Positions 27,900-36,841 are shown, numbered from the stretch's first letter. The stretch is DNA of 64,000 bases from Pseudoalteromonas sp. (GCF_018402495.1 NZ_JAGYIU010000002.1:710984-774983); one strand, 5' to 3'. Notes: generated by a model not told the origin, from the letters alone. Numbers and translations: made by a program.

Positions 27900-28325
27900 T
27901 CCTAAAACTATTATTTATCTCTAAAGCGCAGCGCTCTCTTAACCTCTTTGTGAATAAATCACTTAAAGATCTTTTTGCACAAAGAGAAGTGAATGAGGGT
28001 AAATGAGAAGACACAAATCTTATTTTCCTCCTCTTAAGCGCAGCGCCTCTTGACCTATTTGTGAACCAAGTCACTTAAAAACATTTGCACAAAGAGAAAA
28101 CAATGAGCGTAAATGAGAGAACAAAACCCTTATTCTTTTCCTCTTAAGCGCAGCGCCTATTAACCTCTTTGTAAATAAATCACTTAAAGATCTTTTTGCA
28201 CAAAGAGAAGTGAATGAGGGTAAATGAGAGAACAAAACCCTTATTATTTTCCTCTTAAGCGCAGCGCCTCTTGACCTATTTGTGAATAAATCACTTAAAA
28301 TCTTTTGCTTGTCTAGCCCTTCGGG
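27900..28325. repeat. Family B palindromic repeat array, left of the rfaH side
   Basis: Further copies with starts at about 27972, 28085 and 28196, unit about 111-113 bp, again CACAAAGAGAA...CTCTTAAGCGCAGCGCCTCTTGACC...TTTGTGAA. Because each unit lacks stops in one leftward frame, a spurious reading frame spans the array. Confidence 0.84.
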
Positions 28326-28379
28326 CACGCTTCCGCCCCTAGGTTGCAGTTCCTACGTTCTGATTTATTTCTAGTTTTA

Positions 28380-28558
28380 GTTTTAGACGCGGGGTAAACC
28401 CGCTGCTACATGTGCGCGGCGTGAAGCCCCGCCTACAGGCTATTTTAATTTACCCGCGCCTCGCAGCCCGCCGCTCGTAACCTTTCGCCTTTAACCTTTC
28501 GCCTTTAACCTTTCGCCTTTAACCTTTCGCCTTTCGCCTTTCGCCTTTAACCTTCAAC
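28380..28558. repeat. REP pair plus CTTTCGC/CTTTAAC heptads after rfaH
   Basis: An ACGCGGGGTAAACCCGCTGCTAC element followed by GCGGCGTGAAGCCCCGCCTAC, then CC-phased heptads (CCTTTCG, CCTTTAA alternating) that run without a break into the rfaH stop codon. Confidence 0.85.
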
Positions 28559-29041
28559 CTAACACTCTATATCTTTGTTCTCTACGCTCATTTCTACTTG
28601 TTTATTAAGCATGTTTACTAACAATATGCTGCGCATGTCGCCGTCGGGTTCTTTGTATATTGCTTGTACGTCTTTAAATGAGCCGTTGTTAAGGTACACT
28701 AAATCGCCGGACTGGGGGAGGTTGCCGTTGTGTTGAGTTTGCTCAACGTTTTTTAATTCGTTAATAAGTTGTTCGGGTACTAATTGATAAGATGCGCCAT
28801 ACGACACAAAACCGCTTACGCCGCGGGTATTTTTAACCGCAGCAAAGTTGCCGGTGTGTGGATTTAGTTTAACGAATAAGTAATTTGGAAATAAAGCTGA
28901 TTCTTTAAGGGTGCGACGACCCCTAATTATTTTTTCAACTTTTAATTGGGCAAAAAAGGATTCAATCCCTTGGTTTTGTAAATTAACCTGCGCGCGGGCC
29001 TCTTGCCCAGATTTACAAAATAATAAGTACCAACTATCCAT
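28559..29041 (-). CDS. rfaH: Transcription antiterminator RfaH
   Basis: 160 residues, NusG paralogue. N-terminal NGN domain: SWYLLFCKSGQEARAQVNL, then ESFFAQLKVEKIIRGRRTLKESALFPNYLFVKL. C-terminal KOW-like domain begins QSGDLVYLNNGSFKDVQAIY. RfaH joins RNA polymerase at ops sites and carries it through long, poorly expressed surface-polysaccharide operons. Here it lies about 1.7 kb upstream of wza in the same direction, the right place to serve that locus. The ATG at 29041 follows AGGGTG; a GTG two codons earlier is possible. The stop codon TAG is the first triplet of a TAGGTTG, AAGGTTA, AAGGCGA heptad series. Confidence 0.93.
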   Translation of the reverse strand: MDSWYLLFCKSGQEARAQVNLQNQGIESFFAQLKVEKIIRGRRTLKESALFPNYLFVKLNPHTGNFAAVKNTRGVSGFVSYGASYQLVPEQLINELKNVEQTQHNGNLPQSGDLVYLNNGSFKDVQAIYKEPDGDMRSILLVNMLNKQVEMSVENKDIEC

Positions 29042-29191
29042 AGTCACCCTAATACACTTGTGCTTATATTTAAAACTTTTACAGGCTGTAAGTAGCTTAG
29101 GTAGTTAAACTGTAAGTGCTTAGTTACGCTTACATGCAGGTGTTACCTAACCCTTCACCTAAATTAGGCGTGCATAATACATTAATTTGCA

Positions 29192-29228
29192 GAAAATAAA
29201 AAAGGGTTTTAACCCTTTTTTATTTTAT
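29192..29228 (-). terminator. Terminator between the DUF481 gene and rfaH
   Basis: AAAAAAGGG-TTTTAA-CCCTTTTTT stem with A/T runs on both flanks, so it can work on both strands. It lies 15 bases past the DUF481 stop codon and upstream of rfaH, isolating rfaH from read-through. Confidence 0.85.
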
Positions 29229-29242
29229 TACAAAAAAAGGGT

Positions 29243-30025
29243 TTAAAAGCTGTAAACCAAGGTGAGTGAGGTCTCGGTGTCGGTGGCTTCTTTATCGTCG
29301 GCAACGTCTGAGTTGTTGGTGATATTGTAAGCAACCTTCATTTGCAACGAACCGTTTATTTTAGTGAGTAATGCAGTTTCTGAGCGCGTTTTGGTGTTGG
29401 TGTCACCGTACTCTACCGATACTAACTGGGTAAAACGGGCGTTGTCTGAAATTTTCCAGCTGTAATCTAATTTACCTAAGGCAATTACTTCGCCTTCGTA
29501 CTCGCCGGCAAGTGAGTTGCCGTTTTCATCTACTTCTGTGCTTACATCTGGGTATTTAAAATATTTATAACCCGGACCAATTTCGGCGTTTAGTTTCATG
29601 TTTGACTCGTCGAGTAAACGTAAACCATAACCCGCTGAAACAACCGACTCACTGCGGTATGCACCAAAGTAGTCAGAAACGTGTGAGCCGTATAAAAATA
29701 AGTGCGAGTGTTTTTCGTTTATTTTGTAATTACCCTGCGCTGAAATAGAATATTTTTCGTTGGTGCGCTGCGATTCTTTATTGCCATTGCTGTTTTCTAC
29801 TTCGTCTTCTTTGTAGATGCCGTCTAGCTTGTATTCGTTATTCCAGCTTTCTAGGCTGTGTAACACTTTAATGCCGCCTTTTAGGGTGGTGGTTTCGGTG
29901 TTACCGCTGGTGATAATGGCGCCTACTTCGCTGGTTACTTCCCAGGTTTTTTGGTCTTGCTCTGCTGCAAATGCGTTAGTTGTAGCAACACTGGCTACTA
30001 AAATTGATAAAAGCTTACGTTTCAT
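29243..30025 (-). CDS. DUF481 outer-membrane beta-barrel protein
   Basis: 260 residues with a cleaved signal peptide (ends AFAAEQ). DUF481/YdiY-type pattern: EVTSEVGAIITSGNTETTTLKGGI at the start, then alternating beta strands rich in Tyr and Lys, and a C-terminal strand ending LTLVYSF, whose terminal Phe suits outer-membrane insertion. Function in the family is unclear (salt- or stress-induced in some members). Downstream of mscS with a 62-base gap; possible osmotic co-regulation is speculative. Confidence 0.87.
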   Translation of the reverse strand: MKRKLLSILVASVATTNAFAAEQDQKTWEVTSEVGAIITSGNTETTTLKGGIKVLHSLESWNNEYKLDGIYKEDEVENSNGNKESQRTNEKYSISAQGNYKINEKHSHLFLYGSHVSDYFGAYRSESVVSAGYGLRLLDESNMKLNAEIGPGYKYFKYPDVSTEVDENGNSLAGEYEGEVIALGKLDYSWKISDNARFTQLVSVEYGDTNTKTRSETALLTKINGSLQMKVAYNITNNSDVADDKEATDTETSLTLVYSF

Positions 30026-30087
30026 TAAAAATTAACCCTGTAAATATGTTTATGCTTTGTTTAAAACAGCGCTAAGCGCTGCTTTAA

Positions 30088-30906
30088 TTAATTTTGCTTG
30101 TGTAAATGTACATCCATTTGCGGAAATGGAATGGTAATGTCGGCGTCGTCTAACGCTATTTTAATGTTTTCCATTAACGACCAGTAGGTTGGCCAGTAAT
30201 CTGCTGAGTTAACCCATGGGCGCACAATAAAGTTAACGCTTGAGTCGGCAAGTTCAGATACCGATACGTTGTATGCTGGGTCTTTTAAAATACGCGGTTC
30301 GTTGTCGAGCACAGATTTAAGTACTTCTTTGGCTTTACGTAGGTCGGCGTCGTAGCCTACGCCAATCACTAGGTCTATGCGGCGTGTTGCTTCGCGAGAG
30401 TAGTTAATTATGGCGTCTGACATTATTTTTGAGTTGGGCATTACAATAACTTTGTTATCGGGGGTGCGCATTTCTGTTGAGAATATTTCAATTTTTTTAA
30501 TTGTGCCGGCTTTGCCGCCTGCTTCTACGTAGTCGCCTGATCTAAATGGGCGAAGTAAAATAATTAACACGCCAGAGGCAAAGTTAGATAGTGACCCTTG
30601 TAGCGCTAAACCAACCGCTAAACCGGCCGCACCTAAAATGGCAATAAATGAGGTTGTTTCAATACCAATTTGCGACAGCGCCATTAAAATAGTGGCTGCA
30701 AATACAATGGCATACACAATACTAGAGACAAACGATGAAACCGCTTTATCTACTTTTTTCTTGTCGAATGCTTTTTCGGTTAGTTTTGCACAAAACTTGG
30801 CAATGCGGCCGCCAAGTAAAAATATAACAAGCGCTATAACTGCTTGAATACCGTAGTGTAAGATTAAGCTTGAATTTTCATTCAGCCAATTGAGTATTGA
30901 ATCCAT
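30088..30906 (-). CDS. mscS: Small-conductance mechanosensitive channel MscS
   Basis: 272 residues, close to the 286 of E. coli MscS. Three N-terminal membrane segments; the pore-lining helix is GAAGLAVGLALQGSLSNFASGVLIILLRPF with the usual Gly/Ala packing pattern. The cytoplasmic beta and alpha/beta vestibule follows (FRSGDYVEAGGKAGTIKKIEIF, then IVMPNSKIMSDAIINYS). Opens under membrane tension to release solutes on hypo-osmotic shock. No obvious terminator follows, and DUF481 is the next gene. Confidence 0.95.
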   Translation of the reverse strand: MDSILNWLNENSSLILHYGIQAVIALVIFLLGGRIAKFCAKLTEKAFDKKKVDKAVSSFVSSIVYAIVFAATILMALSQIGIETTSFIAILGAAGLAVGLALQGSLSNFASGVLIILLRPFRSGDYVEAGGKAGTIKKIEIFSTEMRTPDNKVIVMPNSKIMSDAIINYSREATRRIDLVIGVGYDADLRKAKEVLKSVLDNEPRILKDPAYNVSVSELADSSVNFIVRPWVNSADYWPTYWSLMENIKIALDDADITIPFPQMDVHLHKQN

Positions 30907-31004
30907 ATTAACTCCTGAGTGTTTTTAAGCAGTTTAGTTTGTTGTTTATTGTATTGTAAATCTTTAATAGGTGTTTGCAACAGCGTTTTATGAGGTTTTA
31001 GGTG

Positions 31005-31300
31005 CGTAACCCGTCGCCCGAAGCCCTCCGCCTTTAACCTTTAACCTTTCGCCTTTCACCTTTCGCCTTTCGCCTTTAAAAAAAGACGTGGGGTAAACCC
31101 GCTACATGTGCGCGGCATAAAGCCCCGCCTACAAAACAATTAAAACGCGGTGATTAAACGTAGGCGGGAGTTTACCTCGCGCATGTTTTAGGTTTAATGT
31201 CTACCCGCGCCCCATTGCCCGTTGCCCGTTGCCTGTTGCCCGTTGCCCGTTGCCCGTTGCCCGTTGCCCGTTGCCCGTTGCCCGTTGCCAATAGCTTAAA
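31005..31300. repeat. Heptad arrays and REP elements upstream of tRNA-His
   Basis: CC-phased heptads (CCTTTAA, CCTTTCG, CCTTTCA) at 31026-31078; a REP GTGGGGTAAACCCGCTAC and GCGGCATAAAGCCCCGCCTAC near 31086-31132; GTAGGCGGGAG-TTTA-CCTCGCGCA near 31160; then CCCGTTG repeated about ten times (31215-31290) with one CCTGTTG unit. Confidence 0.87.
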
Positions 31301-31343
31301 TATAGAATAATTATAATAAGTTTAATTTTTTTTGATTTTTTGC

Positions 31344-31372
31344 TTCACAAGCATAGGGATATTATGTATTAT
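31344..31372 (+). promoter_or_regulatory. Promoter of tRNA-His
   Basis: TTCACA (31344-31349), 17-base spacer, TATTAT (31367-31372), each one mismatch from sigma-70 consensus. Directly followed by GCGCGCC, a G+C-rich discriminator typical of stringently controlled stable-RNA promoters. An A/T-rich upstream tract precedes it. Confidence 0.75.
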
Positions 31373-31402
31373 GCGCGCCACACCAAACAAGGTGTTTGTA
31401 GT

Positions 31403-31479
31403 GGCGGTTGTAGCTCAGTTGGTAGAGCCCCGGATTGTGATTCCGGTTGTCGCGGGTTCGAGCCCCGTCAATCGCCCCA
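31403..31479 (+). tRNA. tRNA-His (anticodon GTG)
   Basis: Cloverleaf read by eye. Eight-base-pair acceptor GGCGGTTG/CAATCGCC including the extra G-1 that is diagnostic of tRNA-His; D-arm TAGCTCAGTTGGTAGAGC; anticodon arm CCGGATTGTGATTCCGG with GTG; T-arm CGGGTTCGAGCCCCG; and an encoded CCA tail. No other tRNA gene is adjacent. Confidence 0.96.
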
Positions 31480-31609
31480 CTCTTTTATAAGTCTCCTCAG
31501 TAATATCTAAAGTTAATCTCTAAATTATATTTACCCGATCCAAAGCCAAGTCAAAAATAAAGAAACTACGCCAACTGTCTGTAGGCATGAGTTTACCTTA
31601 TGCATTAAT

Positions 31610-31900
31610 TAGATCTTAACCCTGACGCGACATAAAGTCGCTGCTACCATAGCTCTACAAACATCACCTGTAGCAGCGGGTTTACCCCGCGTTTAATTAT
31701 GTCATTATTTTATGCTTTTTATAAAACCCTGACGCGACATGAAGTCGCTGCTACTTATAAAACCCTGACGCGACATAAAGTCGCTGCTACCAATGATTAA
31801 AAAACAACCCTGTAGCAGCGGGTTTACCCCGCGTTTAATTATGTCATTATTTTATGCTTTTTATAAAACCCTGACGCGATGTGAAATCGCTGCTACACTT
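31610..31900. repeat. REP cluster upstream of the RAYT gene
   Basis: Six REP elements: GACGCGACATAAAGTCGCTGCTAC (near 31624, 31733 and 31765), GTAGCAGCGGG-TTTA-CCCCGCG (near 31670 and 31812), and GACGCGATGTGAAATCGCTGCTAC at 31870-31895. Each has a 5' GTAG foot when read on its proper strand and a five-pair stem with a TTTA-like loop. Orientations alternate and spacers repeat (TTTAATTATGTCATTATTTT, twice), as in BIMEs. Confidence 0.9.
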
Positions 31901-31925
31901 TATTCTTTATGCGCAAGGAATCGCT

Positions 31926-32372
31926 ATGAAGAAGGCTTATCGACTCAGGAAAGGAAGGGTCTCATTAACTAATCATTACTATATTGTCACTATGGTATCC
32001 CATAATCGTAATAAGCTTTTTACTAAACTTAATATGAATCGTTGTTTAATAAAACATATGCAAGAGCTAGAACGAGAACAACGAATAAAATCAATCGCAT
32101 TTGTTATTATGCCAGACCACTTACATTGGCAATTTCAAATACTTTCAAACAATACGCTTTCAAATATAGTTCGTCTTTTTAAAGGTAGAACTGCCGCGAG
32201 TTTTTATCAGTTTGAGGTTTATAGATTGTGGCAAAAAGGATATTACGATCATTTAATTCGTAATGAAGAAGATCTTATAGCAAGCGCTCGTTATATTATT
32301 GCCAATCCTTTGAGGGCAAAGTTAATAGCCAATGTTGCAGATTACCCTTATTGGGATTGCGTTTATGTTTAA
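31926..32372 (+). CDS. REP-associated tyrosine transposase (RAYT, Y1 family)
   Basis: 148 residues of the TnpA-REP/Y1 transposase family: RLRKGRVSLTNHYYIVT at the start, the metal-binding HUH-type motif HLH at residues 65-67 (MPDHLHW), and the catalytic tyrosine in KGYYDHLIR (residues 106-107), then SARYIIANPLRAKL. RAYTs nick single-stranded REP DNA next to a GTAG foot and are thought to spread REPs. Start chosen at 31926 (AAGGA eight bases upstream); an earlier ATG would overlap a REP. Flanked by REPs on both sides (six upstream, one at 32387). Short but with all motifs, so probably active. Confidence 0.92.
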   Translation: MKKAYRLRKGRVSLTNHYYIVTMVSHNRNKLFTKLNMNRCLIKHMQELEREQRIKSIAFVIMPDHLHWQFQILSNNTLSNIVRLFKGRTAASFYQFEVYRLWQKGYYDHLIRNEEDLIASARYIIANPLRAKLIANVADYPYWDCVYV

Positions 32373-32384
32373 TATTACAGCCGA

Positions 32385-32735
32385 CGTGTAGCAGCGGGTT
32401 TACCCCGCGTCACCGAGTTTTTAAAAGACGCGGGATACCTCCGCCTTCGTTCAATAAAAACACTGTGCTTGGCTTAATCTCTGCCTTTAACCTTTTGTCT
32501 TTAACCTTTAAAAAGACGCGGAATAAATCCGCTGCTACATGTGCGCGGAATATCTCCGCCTTCGTTCAATAAAAACACTGTGCTTGGCTTAATCTCTGCC
32601 TTTAACCTTTTGCCTTTAACCTTTAAAAAGACGCGGAATAAATCCGCTGCTACATATGCGCGGAATATCTCCGCCTTCGTTCAATTAAAACGCGGTGGTT
32701 TCCCGCAACTCGTCGCCCTTTGCCCGCGCTCCGTT
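32385..32735. repeat. REP and heptad mosaic downstream of RAYT
   Basis: One GTAGCAGCGGG-TTTA-CCCCGCGTC copy at 32387. Then two ~122-bp tandem units, each holding CCTTTAA-type heptads, GACGCGGAATAAATCCGCTGCTAC (stem GCGGA/TCCGC) and GCGCGGAATATCTCCGCC, with TTCGTTCAATAAAAACACTG joints. Reading frames of 73-84 codons here are repeat translations, not genes. Confidence 0.85.
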
Positions 32736-32740
32736 GCCGT

Positions 32741-35290
32741 TTATTTAAGGCGTTCTTTCCATTGTTCAATGGGTAGTGGTTTTGAAAATAAATAGCCTTG
32801 AAATAAGTTACAACCGCGTTGTTTTAAATAATCAAATTGTGCGGGGTCTTCAACGCCTTCGGCTACGCTGTTTACGCCGAGTGCTTTTGCCATATCAATG
32901 ATCATATTTACAATTGTTCTACTGGAGTTATCTTCAACATCCGTAATGCCATCTACAAAGTATTTATCTATTTTAAGCTCTGAAATAGGCAGCTCTTTTA
33001 AATAACTTAAGCTTGAGTAGCCGGTGCCAAAGTCGTCAATCGAAAATCTAAACCCCATTTTATTGAGCCCAAGCATAGTGTGTTTTACTTGCTCTATGTC
33101 TGACACTAGGGTGGTTTCGGTTAGCTCAATCATTAAATTACCCGGTGGTATTTGCCATTTGTATACGCTAGCTAATAGCTTTTCTTGAAAGTCGGGTGCG
33201 ACTATTTGCTTAGCACTTATATTAACGGCTATACAGGTGTTTTTGCCTGACTGACCTACTTGGTGTAATAACTTACAAACCTGATTAATCACCCAGTCGC
33301 CTATTTTTATAATGGCTTCACTTTCTTCTGCTATGGGTATAAATTCAGCGGGGCTAATAATACCCAGCTCCTCAGAGTGCCAACGCAGTAATGCCTCTGA
33401 TGAGCCAAAGGTGTGCTCGTTACTATATTGGGGTTGAAGGACTAGCTTTAATTCCTCACTTTGATCAATATTTATTAGTAAATAACGAATTTTATTGGTT
33501 CGCTCATAGCGTTTTAATGCATCTAAATCAGCAAAATAATAACCAAATGGCGCCAGCTTTTTAGCTTGTTTTAATGAATACTCTAATTTATTAAACATGG
33601 ATTCGTAAGAGTCTTTACTGGCTTCAATAATGGTACTGCCTAAAGAGGCTGTTAACATTACGTCGAGATCGCTGATTTTATGCGTGTAGTTTTCAAGTGC
33701 TAAAATTTTTGAATCTATTTGTTTTTGCTTTTGCTCTAAATCTAGCAAACTACTATTTGGGTAAGCACTTACAAATAAAAATGAATCAACGCCGCTTTTA
33801 TAAATTTTGTACTCTCCTTCTACTGCTAAAGAGAGCTTTTTGGCGGTGTGTATGAGCGCTTCGTTACCTGCTTCAATACCGTACTTAAAGTTAAACTGTG
33901 CTAATTTATCCATATCTAATAAAGAGGCATAAATATAGCTATTATTTAAGCTAGCAATTTGCAGCAAACTTCTGCATTCGCGTTCAAACCAGCGTCTATT
34001 TTTTAGCCCTGTAATGGGGTCTGAATAGGCTAAGTTATATATGGTGTCTTGCGCTTTGAGTTTTTCGCTTATGTCTCTTACTACACCAATGTATTCTATT
34101 GAAGCATCGTTTTGCGCTTTAGTTAGCGACAATTCAATTTGAAAAATAGTGCCATCTTTTTTTTGTGCGGGTAACTGCCTGCCTACGCCAATTATTTTGC
34201 CTTCGCCTGTTTGCTCGTAATGTTGCATATACGAGTGGTGCTTAGAGGCGTAAGGTTCTGGCATTAAATTATTTATGCATAGCCCTAACATTTCAGTGTG
34301 CTTATAACCAAACATGCTAAGCGCTGTTTTATTACAGTGAACAATAACCCCTTTTTGATTAATGGTAATAACTGCATCATTAAGGTTATCTAAAATGGTT
34401 TCAAGGCGGTTGTTTTTGTTTTCTACTTTGGCTTTTAGTTCGTACTCTAGCGTAACATCTTCAAAAGCGCCCTGAACGGCACTTAACCCATCATTATTAA
34501 ATACGGGATGGCCGCTAGTACGAACCCACTTTTTTTGCCCTTGCGCATCTATAAATTTAAAATCTTCGCAATACGGAAGGCCCAATGTTTGTAGTCGTTC
34601 AAACAAATAGCGTATTCGTGCTTGTTCTGTTTCCCCGGCATAGTGCTCTATTGCTTGAGCAGAGGTCATTTTTGTATTGCTAGCAAGCCCATAAATTTTA
34701 TAAACCTCGGGTGAGTAAAGTAATTCATCCGTTGAAATTTTATATTCCCAAGTACCTATTTTTGCCATGCTTTCAACCGCATTGAATAATAACGCTTGAT
34801 TGGTTGATTTATTGTCTAAAAAGCACGTTTGTAGGTAAACACTTGCATAGTTTGCAAAGCTTAATAAGGTTGATTTATGCTGCTCTAACGATTGACTGTT
34901 ATTAACGTATAGCCCCACTAACACGCCGGTTAGTAACCCATCTTCATTTAAAATAGCGGCGCCAATATAGGCACTGGCATCTATGTTTTGTAATAATTTA
35001 CTTTTAGGGTAGCTCAGCTGTAAGTTGTGGGTAATAAAACACACTTTTTGCGTTAAAAGTGGTTCACAGGGTGAGCCTTTTAACGGGTAGCTAAAGTTTT
35101 CAACTATATGTGAGTTGTTTAAAACCAGTTGCGTAGTTGCTAATTTATGCTCATCAACAGAGGCAATAAATAGGTAATCTGCTTTTATTTCTTGTTGTAA
35201 TGCTTTTAACTGCACACTTAAGTTTGCGCACTGTGAATACGATGCATCGTGAACTGTGCCTATATCAGCGCGTTTAATATGTTTACTCAC
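32741..35290 (-). CDS. GAF-PAS-PAS-GGDEF(degenerate)-EAL signalling protein
   Basis: 849 residues, no membrane segment. GAF-like domain at residues about 15-155; PAS (about 165-285, with WKYEI-type repeat and PAC) and a second PAS (about 295-410, ILDNLNDAVITINQKGVIVHCN); GGDEF domain whose signature is SGVDSF, so diguanylate cyclase activity is probably lost; EAL domain with EALLRW, ELTETTL, DDFGTGYSSLSYLK and SVAEGVED intact. Likely a sensory c-di-GMP phosphodiesterase. It starts nine bases after the chemoreceptor gene, so the two are co-transcribed. Confidence 0.92.
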   Translation of the reverse strand: MSKHIKRADIGTVHDASYSQCANLSVQLKALQQEIKADYLFIASVDEHKLATTQLVLNNSHIVENFSYPLKGSPCEPLLTQKVCFITHNLQLSYPKSKLLQNIDASAYIGAAILNEDGLLTGVLVGLYVNNSQSLEQHKSTLLSFANYASVYLQTCFLDNKSTNQALLFNAVESMAKIGTWEYKISTDELLYSPEVYKIYGLASNTKMTSAQAIEHYAGETEQARIRYLFERLQTLGLPYCEDFKFIDAQGQKKWVRTSGHPVFNNDGLSAVQGAFEDVTLEYELKAKVENKNNRLETILDNLNDAVITINQKGVIVHCNKTALSMFGYKHTEMLGLCINNLMPEPYASKHHSYMQHYEQTGEGKIIGVGRQLPAQKKDGTIFQIELSLTKAQNDASIEYIGVVRDISEKLKAQDTIYNLAYSDPITGLKNRRWFERECRSLLQIASLNNSYIYASLLDMDKLAQFNFKYGIEAGNEALIHTAKKLSLAVEGEYKIYKSGVDSFLFVSAYPNSSLLDLEQKQKQIDSKILALENYTHKISDLDVMLTASLGSTIIEASKDSYESMFNKLEYSLKQAKKLAPFGYYFADLDALKRYERTNKIRYLLINIDQSEELKLVLQPQYSNEHTFGSSEALLRWHSEELGIISPAEFIPIAEESEAIIKIGDWVINQVCKLLHQVGQSGKNTCIAVNISAKQIVAPDFQEKLLASVYKWQIPPGNLMIELTETTLVSDIEQVKHTMLGLNKMGFRFSIDDFGTGYSSLSYLKELPISELKIDKYFVDGITDVEDNSSRTIVNMIIDMAKALGVNSVAEGVEDPAQFDYLKQRGCNLFQGYLFSKPLPIEQWKERLK

Positions 35291-35299
35291 TTTATTTTA

Positions 35300-36841
35300 C
35301 TACTCAACTTTAAAAGAAAGACCAAGCGATGCTAGTGCTTTAGAGCGCTTTTCAATGGCATCAGACTCGGCACCTACGCAGTGCGCTTGGGCTAAGTTAT
35401 CTGCAGACGCACTACTGATATTAGTAATATTACGGCTAATTTCTTGCGAGACCATACTTTGCTCTTCTGCCGCGGTTGAAATTTGCGTTGCTAAGTCAGA
35501 AATATCCGTTATGGCAGCATACACCTTTGAAACAAAATCTTGGGTGTTACGTGTTTCTTTAACACATGTTTCAGCAACCTTTTTGCCTGTTTCCATGGTT
35601 TTTGACAAATTAAGTAACTTTGATTGCATTTGTGATATAGAGACTTGAATTTGCTCTGTTGCCGAGTGGGTTCTGCTCGATAGTGCTCGCACTTCATCGG
35701 CAACCACAGAAAACCCTCTACCATGCTCACCTGCGCGGGCTGCCTCAATGGCGGCATTAAGGGCAAGTAAATTGGTTTGATCGGCTATGCCTTGAATTTC
35801 TTGCATTATATCACTAATTTTTTCAGCTTCTGTGGCAAGCTCAACCGCTGAACTGGCTGATTTATCAACCTCACAAGCTAAAAGTGAAACCTCTTGCATT
35901 GTACCAGACATAGCCTGTGTTGCTGCTTCGCAATCTTTGTGAGCATGCTGAACTCGCTGATTGGTTACTAAGGTGTTTTTAGCTACCTCATCTATTGAGT
36001 GCACCATTTCTTCAACCGCCGATGACACTTGGTGTAATTCAGACGCTTCTTTTTCGACCCCAGCTTGCGCTGCTTCGGCGCACATTTTTAGTGAATCGGC
36101 GCCTTTTTTCAGGCTGATTGTCCCATCCATAACACGGCCAATAATAGTGGTTACTTTGCCCTCAAGCAGTTTAATTTTAAAATCTGTAAAGCTAAAACTG
36201 TCGCTGCCCGAATAAACATGCCGAGAGATACTGTCGGGGCCTTTTTTGGCTTTTTTAAAAACACCTTGCGAGCGGATTAATTCTTCATAAAAAATAATAA
36301 AAGGCAAAGGAATAAACAATAAACATAACCAGAACATGTAACTTGTTAACCAAGCAATTAACGCTGCACAGCCAATAAATAGCGGCAATTTAAATGCAGC
36401 TAATTGTTCACTTAAAGGCGTAATTGATTGACCGTTGTTTAAACGTTGGTAAAGCTTTTCTGCACGGCTTTTATATTCAGGAAGAAGTTGTTGGCGAACC
36501 GATTGATAACCGACTTTTTTACCATTTTCATAAATAGGGGAAACAAAAGCATCAACCCAATAATAACGCCCGTCTTTACATCTATTTTTTACTGCCCCTC
36601 GCCATGCGGTGTCGTTTTTTAAATTAGACCACATATCGGCAAATGCCGCTGATGGCATGTCTGGGTGGCGAACCATATTGTGGTTTTTTCCCGTTAGCTC
36701 ATTAATGGTATACCCTGACACTTTACAAAAGCTATCGTTTGCATAGGTGATAACTCCCCGTAAATCTGTTGTAGAAACGAGTTCTTCGTCAATGCCGAAC
36801 GAAACTTCCTGGTCTACCGTTGCTTGATTTCTTCTACTCAT
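35300..36841 (-). CDS. Aer-like methyl-accepting chemotaxis protein with PAS
   Basis: 513 residues. N-terminal PAS of the Aer type ([24 protein letters not shown], then [17 protein letters not shown] and [17 protein letters not shown]); a hydrophobic hairpin at about residues 150-185; and a signalling domain with the conserved tip [36 protein letters not shown]. No periplasmic domain, so it senses an internal cue, probably redox or oxygen via the PAS. C-terminus lacks a CheR/CheB pentapeptide. First gene of a two-gene unit with the EAL protein. Confidence 0.92.
   Translation of the reverse strand: MSRRNQATVDQEVSFGIDEELVSTTDLRGVITYANDSFCKVSGYTINELTGKNHNMVRHPDMPSAAFADMWSNLKNDTAWRGAVKNRCKDGRYYWVDAFVSPIYENGKKVGYQSVRQQLLPEYKSRAEKLYQRLNNGQSITPLSEQLAAFKLPLFIGCAALIAWLTSYMFWLCLLFIPLPFIIFYEELIRSQGVFKKAKKGPDSISRHVYSGSDSFSFTDFKIKLLEGKVTTIIGRVMDGTISLKKGADSLKMCAEAAQAGVEKEASELHQVSSAVEEMVHSIDEVAKNTLVTNQRVQHAHKDCEAATQAMSGTMQEVSLLACEVDKSASSAVELATEAEKISDIMQEIQGIADQTNLLALNAAIEAARAGEHGRGFSVVADEVRALSSRTHSATEQIQVSISQMQSKLLNLSKTMETGKKVAETCVKETRNTQDFVSKVYAAITDISDLATQISTAAEEQSMVSQEISRNITNISSASADNLAQAHCVGAESDAIEKRSKALASLGLSFKVE

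Noticed and set aside
28071..28328. 85-codon leftward frame with repeated SLCAKRSLSDLFTKRL
   Set aside because: Translation of family B repeat units that happen to lack stops in one frame; the N-terminal extension of the GxxExxY frame is the same thing.
32351..32795. Two overlapping rightward frames sharing PPSFNKNTVLGLISAFNLL
   Set aside because: Identical translations of a ~122-bp repeat unit of REP and heptads, not duplicated genes.
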